A DNA stretch of 64,000 nt. Source: CAYONZ01 sp964405465. GTDB lineage: Bacteria; Bdellovibrionota; Bdellovibrionia; Bdellovibrionales; JAMPXM01. The stretch is taken from assembly GCA_964405465.1 (NCBI GenBank), contig CAYONZ010000013.1, positions 10,558 through 74,557 of the forward strand, written 5' to 3'. The notes beneath the pieces are model-generated. The model was not told where the DNA came from and did no database searches. It saw only the letters and a program-made list of their open reading frames with translations. Both the position numbers and the translations under genes were made by a program. Below are positions 18,402 through 25,838 of this stretch, one piece after another (position 1 is the first letter of the stretch; each line of letters starts with the position of its first letter).

Positions 18402-18841
18402 TGAGTCTATTGTCGGAGCTGTCCGTAAATAAAGGTGCGAAACATTATCGTAAACGTGTTGGTCGGGGACATAGTACGGGTTCCGGCGGTACTTCCGGTA
18501 AAGGTCACAAGGGCCAAAAGGCTCGTGCTGGTGGGCGTGTCCGCTGGGGTTTTGAAGGTGGTCAGACGCCATTGGTACGTAGATTACCAAAGTTTGGTTT
18601 TTCTAATAAGGCGTTTGCTGTCCGTGTGGAAGTCGTGAGCCTCAAGACCCTATTAGAAAATGGAATGGATATGGTCGACATTGAATCTCTGGCTAAGGCA
18701 AAACTGGTTTCTGGAAAATTTGAGGTTAAGATAATTGGTGGCGCTTCTGTCACGAAGGCCATTAATTTTAAGGATGTTTCCGTAAGCCTAGGTGTGAAGA
18801 AAATTATTGAGGCGGCAGGCGGTCGCATCGAGGGAAAATAG
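18401..18841 (+). CDS. rplO: 50S ribosomal protein L15
   Basis: L15 is a late-assembly large-subunit protein. It has 146 residues. The glycine-rich N-terminal extension (RVGRGHSTGSGGTSGKGHKG, then RAGGRVRWGFEGGQTPL) is diagnostic. ATG at 18401 overlaps the rpmD stop by one base. It precedes secY as in the usual spc order. Confidence 0.97.
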   Translation: MSLLSELSVNKGAKHYRKRVGRGHSTGSGGTSGKGHKGQKARAGGRVRWGFEGGQTPLVRRLPKFGFSNKAFAVRVEVVSLKTLLENGMDMVDIESLAKAKLVSGKFEVKIIGGASVTKAINFKDVSVSLGVKKIIEAAGGRIEGK

Positions 18842-18842
18842 A

Positions 18843-20135
18843 GTGACTAAAGGTATTGGGGATTTGCAGAAGCGGTTGATGCTTACGATATTATTGGTTG
18901 CAATCTTTCGATTTGGTGTGCACATACCTGTTCCAGGTGTTGATGGTAGACTTGTTTCGAGTTTTTTTGATTCTCAAAAGGGAATCCTAGGGCTCTTTAA
19001 CACGTTTAGCGGTGGGGCACTCAATCAGTTTAGTATCTTTGCATTGGGAATAACGCCTTATATTTCAAGCTCGATTATTTTTCAACTGCTCGGATCGGTG
19101 GTGCCATATCTCGAGAGTTTAAAAAAAGAGGGTGAAATTGGACGAAAAAAAATAACCCAGTTTACGAGGTATGGTACCGTTGTTCTTGCTATTTTTCAGG
19201 GGCTCGCGATTGGGTCTTGGCTATTGAAGCAGAGTATTGATGGGAATCCTTTGGTTCGCGCTTCGGAGGTTGGATTTTTGTCATTCGAAATTTTTTCTGT
19301 GGTTACTTTGGTCGCGGGAACTTGTTTTGTAATGTGGCTTGGCGAACAGATTGCTGATCGGGGGCTCTCTGAGGGCTCGTCAATAATTATATTTGCAGGA
19401 ATTGCTGCGAATATTCCTTCGGGTGCACTGAAGTTATTTGGACTTTATCAACAAAACTCAATTCGGTTCGCAGAGTTTGCATTAATTTTGGCTTTAGTTA
19501 TTTTGGTGGTTGGCTCCATTATTTTTTTGGAGATCGCTCAAAGAAAGATTCCAATTCATTCAAGCAGAGGCACAGCTGAAGTTGGGCCAATTGGAAGTTA
19601 CTTGCCTTTCAAGATTAATTTGTCTGGTGTAATTCCTCCAATTTTTGCAAGTAGTTTGCTGATATTTCCAGCTACCGTTGCGGGATTTTTGAAAGTTCCA
19701 TTTTTGAAAGAAATGGCGAACTTTTTAAGTCCTGGTGCGATGTTGTATAACCTTGCATTTGTACTCTTGATTACTTTTTTCTGTTTTTTTTATACTGAAG
19801 TAGTAATGAATCCACAAGATCTAGCTGATAACTTAAAAAAGGGTGGAAAGTTTGTGCCGGGCATCAGGGCCGGAAATAGCACTGTGGAATATCTTTCAAT
19901 GGTGATGGAGAGGATGAATTGGCTTGGCGCGGTGTACTTGTCGTGTGTATCGGTGTTACCGGGGATTTTGATTGAACGACTTCACGTCCCATTCTATTTC
20001 GGGGGAACGAGCCTTCTGATTTTGGTAGGTGTGTCTATTAGTGTCATTCAGCAGTTTCAGACAGCGGTGATGTCACAAAAATATGAAGGGCTTTTGGCAG
20101 CGGCTCGGCAGGGAAAAGCTAGAGTTCGTTTTTAA
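18843..20135 (+). CDS. secY: protein translocase subunit SecY
   Basis: SecY is the channel of the Sec translocon, an inner-membrane protein with ten transmembrane segments. The start is GTG at 18843, one base after rplO, giving 430 residues (VTKGIGDLQKRLMLTI at the N-terminus); an in-frame upstream ATG lies inside rplO. FGVHIPVPGVDG, GITPYISSSIIFQLLGS and the cytoplasmic NPQDLADNLKKGGKFVPGIR segments are characteristic. adk, map and infA, often next, are absent; rpmJ follows after 83 bp. Confidence 0.96.
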   Translation: MTKGIGDLQKRLMLTILLVAIFRFGVHIPVPGVDGRLVSSFFDSQKGILGLFNTFSGGALNQFSIFALGITPYISSSIIFQLLGSVVPYLESLKKEGEIGRKKITQFTRYGTVVLAIFQGLAIGSWLLKQSIDGNPLVRASEVGFLSFEIFSVVTLVAGTCFVMWLGEQIADRGLSEGSSIIIFAGIAANIPSGALKLFGLYQQNSIRFAEFALILALVILVVGSIIFLEIAQRKIPIHSSRGTAEVGPIGSYLPFKINLSGVIPPIFASSLLIFPATVAGFLKVPFLKEMANFLSPGAMLYNLAFVLLITFFCFFYTEVVMNPQDLADNLKKGGKFVPGIRAGNSTVEYLSMVMERMNWLGAVYLSCVSVLPGILIERLHVPFYFGGTSLLILVGVSISVIQQFQTAVMSQKYEGLLAAARQGKARVRF

Positions 20136-20218
20136 CATGCTGCATTTTTGAGAATTTAATTTGTTAGACATCGTTTGGTGGAAATGTTAACAGTGCGTTT
20201 CTTGTGGAGAATTTTTTT

Positions 20219-20332
20219 ATGAAAGTACGTGCTTCTGTAAAGAGGGTTTGTAATAAGTGCAAGGTTATCAAAAGAAAAGGGGTTGTCAGAGTGATATGTG
20301 TCAATCCTAAGCATAAGCAAAGGCAGGGTTAG
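20219..20332 (+). CDS. rpmJ: 50S ribosomal protein L36, zinc type
   Basis: L36 is the smallest large-subunit protein, here 37 residues. The zinc ribbon is intact: CNKC, then a further Cys in VICVNPKHK and its His. The start ATG at 20219 follows a GTGGAGA site. It stands 83 bp after secY and 2 bp before rpsM. Confidence 0.96.
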   Translation: MKVRASVKRVCNKCKVIKRKGVVRVICVNPKHKQRQG

Positions 20333-20334
20333 TT

Positions 20335-20709
20335 ATGGCAAGGTTAAGTGGAGTTGATTTGCCGAAAAATAAAAGGGTTGAAGTTGCGCTCACTTATATA
20401 TTTGGGATTGGAAAGTCTCGTGCAGTTGAAGTCTGTGAAATCGCGGGTTTGGACAGCAGTATGCGTGTGTCTCAACTTGTTGATTCTCAGGTCGCAAAGT
20501 TAAGAGAGATAATTGAGGGTAGTTTTAAGGTCGAAGGTGATCTGCGTAGGGAGGTCGGACTTTCTGTAAAGCGGTTGATGGATATGGGCTGCTATCGGGG
20601 AATGAGGCATAGGAAAGGCTTGCCTGTTCGTGGTCAAAGTACAAGGCAAAACGCTAGAACACGGAAGGGTCCGCGGAAGACTGTTGCAAATAAGAAAAAG
20701 ACTGTTTAA
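20335..20709 (+). CDS. rpsM: 30S ribosomal protein S13
   Basis: S13 is a 30S head protein that contacts the 50S subunit and P-site tRNA. It has 124 residues. MARLSGVDLPKNKRVEVALT and the basic tail GMRHRKGLPVRGQSTRQNAR are diagnostic. ATG at 20335 lies 2 bp after rpmJ and opens the alpha group. Confidence 0.98.
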   Translation: MARLSGVDLPKNKRVEVALTYIFGIGKSRAVEVCEIAGLDSSMRVSQLVDSQVAKLREIIEGSFKVEGDLRREVGLSVKRLMDMGCYRGMRHRKGLPVRGQSTRQNARTRKGPRKTVANKKKTV

Positions 20710-20722
20710 GGGGATAAACTGA

Positions 20723-21112
20723 ATGTCTACGACGAAAAAGAATGTGAAAAAGAAAACGAGAAGAAATGTTGCCCATGGTAAATGTTTTGTGTTTGCAGGT
20801 TTCGGGAACACTATAGTCTCTGTTACTGATCCTGTGGGCGAGGTAATTGCGTGGTCTAGCGCTGGGCATTTGGGCTTCAAAGGAAGTCGGAAAGGCACTC
20901 CATTTGCTGCCCAAGTTGCAGCAGAGGATGTGGCGAAGAAAGCATTGGATCAGGGTATGCGGTCTGTGGATGTTTTTTTGAGGGGGCCAGGAGCCGGTAG
21001 GGAACCTGCTATAAGGTCTCTCGCCTTGACTGGGCTGAGGGTTTCAACAATGCGTGATATTACGCCTGTTCCGCACAACGGCTGTCGGCCGCCAAAACGT
21101 CGTAGAATTTGA
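20723..21112 (+). CDS. rpsK: 30S ribosomal protein S11
   Basis: S11 is a platform protein near the E site. It has 129 residues with a lysine-rich N-terminus. GNTIVSVTDPVGEVIAWSSA, PFAAQVAAEDVAKKALDQG and the C-terminal TPVPHNGCRPPKRRRI are conserved. ATG at 20723 follows AAGGGGA. It lies between rpsM and rpsD. Confidence 0.98.
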   Translation: MSTTKKNVKKKTRRNVAHGKCFVFAGFGNTIVSVTDPVGEVIAWSSAGHLGFKGSRKGTPFAAQVAAEDVAKKALDQGMRSVDVFLRGPGAGREPAIRSLALTGLRVSTMRDITPVPHNGCRPPKRRRI

Positions 21113-21128
21113 CTTGTCTGGAGGATAT

Positions 21129-21755
21129 GTGAGTTGTATTTCAAAAAGTGTTTGTAAATTGTGTCGTCGTGAAAATGTTAAATTATTTTTGAAGGGCGAT
21201 AGGTGTTTAAGTGATAAATGTGCGTTCGAAAGACGACCTTACCCCCCTGGGCAGCATGGTCAGTCTCGTCTTAAATTTAGTGAATTTGCTCTTCAGTTGA
21301 GAGAGAAACAGAAGGCCAAACGTTATTATGGTGTGCACGAAAAACAGTTTAGGCGTTATTTTGCCGCTGCAGAGCGAGCAAGAGGGGCAACTGGAGTCGA
21401 GCTTTTGACTCTTTTGGAGACTAGGCTTGATAATTTTGTCTTTATGAGTGGATTTGCCTCTAGTAGAAGAGAAGCAAGGGTGCTAGTGGCTCATGGACAT
21501 TTTTTGGTGAATGGTAAAAGCGTGAATGTTCCCAGTTATAATGTTGTAAAAGGGGATGTTGTTGAGGTGCATTTGGCCAGTCGGTCTCTGGCAAAAATCG
21601 TCTCCTCTGTTGCATCTGCTGTGAAGCGCGACTGCCCGGCTTGGATTGGAGCCTCCCATTCGGAATTTAAAGCGGTGGTTAAGGACTCTCCAGTCAGAGA
21701 CCAAGTGTCTCTGCCTGTTGAGGAGAACATGATTGTGGAGTATTATTCAAGGTAG
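21129..21755 (+). CDS. rpsD: 30S ribosomal protein S4
   Basis: S4 is a primary 16S rRNA binder and, in enterobacteria, the alpha-operon repressor. It has 208 residues from GTG at 21129, supported by GGAGG four bases upstream. A longer frame would overlap rpsK and does not look like S4. The N-terminus carries Cys residues (VCKLCRREN, then CLSDKC) as in zinc-binding S4 types. RRPYPPGQHGQ and the S4 domain (LETRLDNFVFMSGFASSRRE) follow. Confidence 0.95.
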   Translation: MSCISKSVCKLCRRENVKLFLKGDRCLSDKCAFERRPYPPGQHGQSRLKFSEFALQLREKQKAKRYYGVHEKQFRRYFAAAERARGATGVELLTLLETRLDNFVFMSGFASSRREARVLVAHGHFLVNGKSVNVPSYNVVKGDVVEVHLASRSLAKIVSSVASAVKRDCPAWIGASHSEFKAVVKDSPVRDQVSLPVEENMIVEYYSR

Positions 21756-21791
21756 ATTACTTTAGTAACAGTTGAGCTTTTGGGGGATTTG

Positions 21792-22811
21792 ATGCAGCAC
21801 TATTATAAATTTTGGCGCGATTTGATAAAGCCTAAGAGCTTTGAGGTGGAGCGCGAGACTTTGAGTGACTTCTATGGGAAATTTTTGGTGAAGCCACTTG
21901 AGCGTGGCTATGGGGTGACTTTGGGCAATTCTCTACGTAGAATTCTTCTGAGCTCGATGATGGGATCAGCGATTTCTGCCGTAAAGTTGGAGGGTGTAGT
22001 TCATGAGTTTGCCACAATTCCAGATGTTATGGAGGATGTGACAGATATTGTGCTGAATTTAAAAATGGTGAGGCTAAAACAGTATACGGCTGACGTTCAG
22101 GTTTTTAGGGTAAGGAAGCAGGGGCCGTGCGTAGTGAAGGCATCAGATTTGTTTTCTAGTGATAAAGTTCATGTTTTAAATCCGGAACAGGTAATCTGTA
22201 CAGTCGGTGCCGCAGGTGTGTTTGATGCGGAGCTTATTGTGACCTATGGGCGTGGTTTTGTTGTTGCTGACGATATAGATCAGAATTTGTCTGTTGGATT
22301 TATTGCATTGGATAGCATCTATAGTCCTGTTCGCAAGGTTAACTATGGAGTTTCTGCTGCAAGGGTCGGGCAAAAGACAGATTATGATGCTTTAACTATT
22401 GAAGTTTGGACAGATGGAGCTATAAAACCGGAAGAAAGTGTCGCTCTAGCTTCAAAGATTTTAAAGGAACAGCTAAAGGTGTTTTTGACATTTGATGATT
22501 CGGTGGAGCCAGAAGATGCCGTTGATGACGGCCGTTCTCCTCAGTTGAATGAGAATTTGTTTAGGTCAGTGGATGATCTTGAGCTGTCAGTTAGAAGTGC
22601 AAATTGTTTGAAAAACGCAAATATTAGGTACATCGGAGAATTGGTTGCACGAAGTGAGGCTGAGATGCTGAAGACAAAAAACTTCGGGCGGAAGTCTTTG
22701 AATGAAATAAAAGAAATTTTGGCAAAAATGGGTTTAGGTTTGGGGATGAAGGTAGATGGCTGGCCACCAAGTGGTTGGGATCCTTCATCTTTCTCTAGGA
22801 AAGACAGTTGA
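21792..22811 (+). CDS. rpoA: RNA polymerase alpha subunit
   Basis: Alpha is the assembly and activator-contact subunit of RNA polymerase. It has 339 residues from ATG at 21792, preferred over an in-frame TTG four codons upstream because the GGGGG site is then well spaced. The N-terminal domain shows EPLERGYGVTLGNSLRRILL-type sequence near bases 21890-21960. The C-terminal domain shows SVDDLELSVRSANCLKNANI and NFGRKSLNEIKE. It is followed by rplQ after 8 bp. Confidence 0.97.
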   Translation: MQHYYKFWRDLIKPKSFEVERETLSDFYGKFLVKPLERGYGVTLGNSLRRILLSSMMGSAISAVKLEGVVHEFATIPDVMEDVTDIVLNLKMVRLKQYTADVQVFRVRKQGPCVVKASDLFSSDKVHVLNPEQVICTVGAAGVFDAELIVTYGRGFVVADDIDQNLSVGFIALDSIYSPVRKVNYGVSAARVGQKTDYDALTIEVWTDGAIKPEESVALASKILKEQLKVFLTFDDSVEPEDAVDDGRSPQLNENLFRSVDDLELSVRSANCLKNANIRYIGELVARSEAEMLKTKNFGRKSLNEIKEILAKMGLGLGMKVDGWPPSGWDPSSFSRKDS

Positions 22812-22819
22812 GGTGAGAC

Positions 22820-23299
22820 ATGAGACATAGAGCTATGGTTAGTACTTTTGGAAGAAAATCTGGGCCGAGGGCCGCAATGCTCAAGTCATTGGTCTCTCAT
22901 TTAGTAACTCATGGTCGGATTACAACCACTTTGGCTAAGGCGAAAGAATTAAAAAGACATGTTGAGAAGTCAGTAACTGTTGCTAAAGGTGGCGGATCTC
23001 AACATAGTCACAGAATCCTTACGTCAAGGTTTTCAAGTACCTCTGTTGCCTCAGGATTGGTTGCTGTCGGATCACGGTTTGCTGATAGAGCTGGGGGGTA
23101 TACTCGTTTGATTCGTGTTGCTAATAGAGCAGGTGACAATGCTGAAATGGCGATTATTGAATTTGTGGATTACAAGCCAGAGATGAATGATGTGACTGTA
23201 ACCTCAGTTGACGCAAATCTTGAAGCGGCCATTGCAAAACGAAAAAGAGTTAGAAAGTTGCAGAAGTCTGCACGTCGGGTGAGGGCAAGAAACGCTTGA
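22820..23299 (+). CDS. rplQ: 50S ribosomal protein L17
   Basis: L17 lies near the exit tunnel. It has 159 residues, longer than the ~127 of E. coli, with a basic C-terminal extension. MRHRAMVSTFGRKSGPRAAM, RITTTLAKAKELKRHVEK and RLIRVANRAGDNAEMAIIEF identify it. ATG at 22820 follows GAGGTGA. Its TGA overlaps a possible TTG start of the next gene (TTGA at 23296-23299). Confidence 0.96.
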   Translation: MRHRAMVSTFGRKSGPRAAMLKSLVSHLVTHGRITTTLAKAKELKRHVEKSVTVAKGGGSQHSHRILTSRFSSTSVASGLVAVGSRFADRAGGYTRLIRVANRAGDNAEMAIIEFVDYKPEMNDVTVTSVDANLEAAIAKRKRVRKLQKSARRVRARNA

Positions 23300-23780
23300 G
23301 ACGAGATGGTGTTTTGTTGACTGTTTTTTTTTTTTGGGGGCCGTCGGGCTTGCGACTGTTTTTAAGTCCCGAATTGTGTCGAAAGAAATAAGCCCAAACT
23401 TGGAGCTCTTGGGTGGCCAATCTGTGATTGTAGTTTTTTTTGGTAGCTGGTGCGGTCCTTGTGTGTCTGAGTTTCCTTCTCTTTTTAGGTTTATGAAAGA
23501 GGTAAATTCGAGTCAGTTTATTTTAGTCGCGGAGGATGACAATGAGTCCTCTGTTCGAGATTTTCTCCGTCCCTATGGTGCGCTGGGTGTGAATGTTCGG
23601 TTGATTTTTGACAATGACAAGTCTTATGCTGAACATTTCGCGGTTGAAAGATTGCCTGAATCGTTGGTGCTGAAGAACGGAAGGCTTTGTGATCGTTTGG
23701 TGGGAGAGCAGGACTGGTCTTCGAAATCAGTGAGAAGTCGTGTTTTTAGGCTGCTTTCGTCAGATGAGTTGTGTCATTGA
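23296..23780 (+). CDS. membrane-anchored thioredoxin-fold protein with apparent frameshift at a T12 run
   Basis: The body is a thioredoxin/TlpA-like domain with the redox motif WCGPC in VVFFGSWCGPCVSEFPSLF; likely an extracytoplasmic thiol-disulfide oxidoreductase. The open frame carrying it begins only at a TTG at 23334 with no ribosome-binding site, directly after 12 T (23324-23335). In the neighbouring frame a TTG at 23296, overlapping the rplQ stop, reads RRDGVLLTVFFF. If the run had 13 (or 10) T, this would continue into LGAVGLATVFKSR and give a signal anchor. So the gene is probably coupled to rplQ and either mis-sequenced or subject to slippage. The 3' end overlaps the metF stop by 7 bp. 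Confidence 0.7.
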
Positions 23781-24706
23781 ACGCTTGATTGTTTTAGGTG
23801 GTTTATTAAGAGACTGGCATGTTCTGAATCTGCCAAAATAAAAATGTGAATCCCCACTGCGCCGGAGCTTTTGAATTGTTCCACTATGTGTGTGTAGTTT
23901 TGGACTATTGATTCTGGAGTTAATGGAGCATCCTGAAGTTGTAGCAGCAGAGGTTTGGGAATAGTAAATCCAAACCTTTTGGAGAGTCTCGTTGCTTGTG
24001 GAATGGAATTGAGTATTCTTATTCCGGGAATTATTGGGATGAAAACTCCTTCACTTGCCAGTTCATCAAGAAATTTCGCATAGCTTTCAGCAGAATAGAC
24101 CATCTGCGTGATGCCGTATTGAGCGCCGGCAAGTACTTTTTGTTTGAAATGTAGAATTCTTTTTTTTCTGTCTGGTTCTTCTGGATACGCCGCGGCTCCG
24201 ATGCAAAAGTCTGTATGTACTCTTCCATCAACTTCGTAACTGTTTCGATCTAAGTAGTTTCCCTCATTCAAATTCTTTATCTGTGAAATTAGCTGGTGAG
24301 CAAAATGATGAGAGTTGGCTTTTGGTTGCCAATCCTGAGTGTCTCTTGGGGGATCGCCTCTAAGTGCAAGAATATTCCTAATTCCAAAATAGTGGTGGTC
24401 CATAATCTGATTCTCCACTTCAATTGGGGAGAGATCTCTACATGTGAAATGTGCTATGCACGGAGTATTGAATTGTTCTTTGACTATTTGTGCGATAGGG
24501 AGGCTGCCCGATCTTAGACTTCCGCCAGCTCCTTTTGTAACTGCTATAAAATCTGCGCCTGCATTTCTGAGTCTTTCGATCTGCAGCAATGTTTCCTCAT
24601 TGAGAAGTCCATTTCTTGGGGGGATGATTTCGGCAGACACGGTGAATGGCGCTGCTTTCAGGATTTCGGTAATTTTTTTGTCGATGTTGAATCCTATTTT
24701 TTTCAA
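23774..24706 (-). CDS. metF: methylenetetrahydrofolate reductase
   Basis: MetF reduces 5,10-methylene-THF to 5-methyl-THF using FAD and NAD(P)H, supplying the methyl group for methionine. It has 310 residues, near the ~296 of E. coli. SAEIIPPRN near the N-terminus, FIAVTKGAGGS, HFTCRDLSP and NILALRGDPP are family signatures, as is QMVYSAESYAKFLDEL. The start is TTG at 24706, 5 bases after a GGAGG site. It stands alone, convergent with the thioredoxin-fold gene; no methionine-type regulatory element was recognised upstream. Confidence 0.95.
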   Translation of the reverse strand: MKKIGFNIDKKITEILKAAPFTVSAEIIPPRNGLLNEETLLQIERLRNAGADFIAVTKGAGGSLRSGSLPIAQIVKEQFNTPCIAHFTCRDLSPIEVENQIMDHHYFGIRNILALRGDPPRDTQDWQPKANSHHFAHQLISQIKNLNEGNYLDRNSYEVDGRVHTDFCIGAAAYPEEPDRKKRILHFKQKVLAGAQYGITQMVYSAESYAKFLDELASEGVFIPIIPGIRILNSIPQATRLSKRFGFTIPKPLLLQLQDAPLTPESIVQNYTHIVEQFKSSGAVGIHIFILADSEHASLLINHLKQSSVQ

Positions 24707-25080
24707 TTTGACCTCCAGACGATCTGGTTTGATTGTAGCAATCGATGGGCGTGGTGCAAAATTGTTTATTTAGTGATTATAGAATTGATTCGGAGAGTTC
24801 AAAAGCAAGTGGGACGGCTGGGCACCTGATCCTTCACTGTTTAGTTTTTTGCGGAGTGTGTTCAGTGACCTTTTGGTTTTGTGTACCGGAAAAAGTTTTC
24901 AAGTCTCATTGTGGTTTGGATCTTAAAATTTAATTTTGGTAGATCATTTGAAACATTGTGAGTGCGAATTTCTCCGTTTTCCAAGGAGCGGTTTTAGTAC
25001 AATTTGAATTGGTTTTTCTGACCTTTAGAAAAGGGGAACGAGAAAGAAATTGATTCATTTAATCATCTTTTTGCAAAACA

Positions 25081-25375
25081 TTTGAACTCTCTGATTAATC
25101 GATACATTTGAACTCTCTGATTAATCGATACATTTGAACTCTCTGATTAATCGGTACATTTGAACTCTCTGATTGATTGGTACATTTGAACTCTCTGATT
25201 GATTGGTACATTTGAACTCTNNNNNNNNNNNNNNNNNNNNNNNNNNNNNNNNNNNNNNNNNNNNNNNNNNNNNNNNNNNNNNNNNNNNNNNNNNNNNNNN
25301 NNNNNNNNNNNNNNNNNNNNTCTCTGATTGATTGGTACATTTGAACTCTCTGATTGATTGGTACATTTGAACTCT
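25081..25375. repeat. 26-bp minisatellite interrupted by an assembly gap
   Basis: Tandem copies of a 26-bp unit start TTTGAACTCTCTGATT and end TACA. About 5.4 copies precede the gap (25081-25220) and about 2.1 follow it (25321-25375). The left copies have AATCGATACA or AATCGGTACA and the right ones GATTGGTACA, so variants are ordered along the array. There are no unique spacers, so this is not CRISPR. On the minus strand no frame has a stop, because three units make one 26-codon cycle; I regard that as incidental. Confidence 0.95.
25221..25320. other. assembly gap (100 N) inside the minisatellite
   Basis: There are exactly 100 N. The left flank stops at unit position 10 and the right flank resumes at position 8, so the true gap should be 23 plus a multiple of 26 bases if the array is regular. 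100 does not satisfy this, so the run is a placeholder of unknown length. Confidence 0.95.
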
Positions 25376-25709
25376 GTCACTTGTCAGGCCTTCAATGGTT
25401 TTTGGGACGGCAAGGTTATTCTTTTGTGCTTTGGTTGGGTTCTTCCTAAATTTTGGTATTTTCAGAAGGGGGCGTGTAAGGGGAATAGTTGTGTATTTGA
25501 TTTTCGAGAATATTTGCTGTGGATGTTTTTTGGGGCGCTCGGGCGGGAAGTGATCTTTGCATATATTTCTTTGAGATCACACTTCTAGCCTTATGAGTAT
25601 TGTTGGGGGGAATGCGGATGTTTCGTAGGAGCTGGAAATTATGTCCGCAAGCTAACGCCAACTGACTCAGGAGTCTTTGACTCACAGAATCTTGGGCGAA
25701 CCGTCCGCA

Positions 25710-25791
25710 AGATTGAGTTCCAATGGAAAATTGCTGTTGGAATCGCCGGTAGATTGAGTTCCGATGGGAAATTGCTGTTGGAGTCGGTGTA
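25710..25791. repeat. 41-bp imperfect direct repeat
   Basis: Two adjacent copies of a ~41-bp sequence starting AGATTGAGTTCC and containing AAATTGCTGTTGGA lie at 25710 and 25751, with a few substitutions. They lie 50-130 bp beyond the 3' end of the large lipoprotein gene. No function is evident. Confidence 0.8.
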
Positions 25792-25838
25792 GGTTAAATT
25801 TACTGGTCAATCTTCAGCGAAGCGGTCAATTCTGATCC

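Larger units (their letters stand above)
24707..25838. other. 1.1-kb stretch without a convincing gene
   Basis: The stretch between metF and the large lipoprotein gene holds a 26-bp tandem array with an assembly gap and a 41-bp direct repeat. The remaining sequence has only short open frames with no family resemblance and no good ribosome-binding sites. The metF promoter should lie in its left part, but no clear -35/-10 pair was recognised. Confidence 0.6.

Noticed and set aside
23324..23335. Intrinsic terminator at the T12 run after rplQ
   Set aside because: I could find no stable GC-rich stem immediately upstream of the run; the frame evidence for a coding region across it is stronger.
25081..25375. 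CRISPR array or long repetitive minus-strand coding frame
   Set aside because: The repeats are directly adjacent with no spacers, and the open frames exist only because the 26-bp unit has no stop in any phase on that strand; no start or ribosome-binding site supports a gene.
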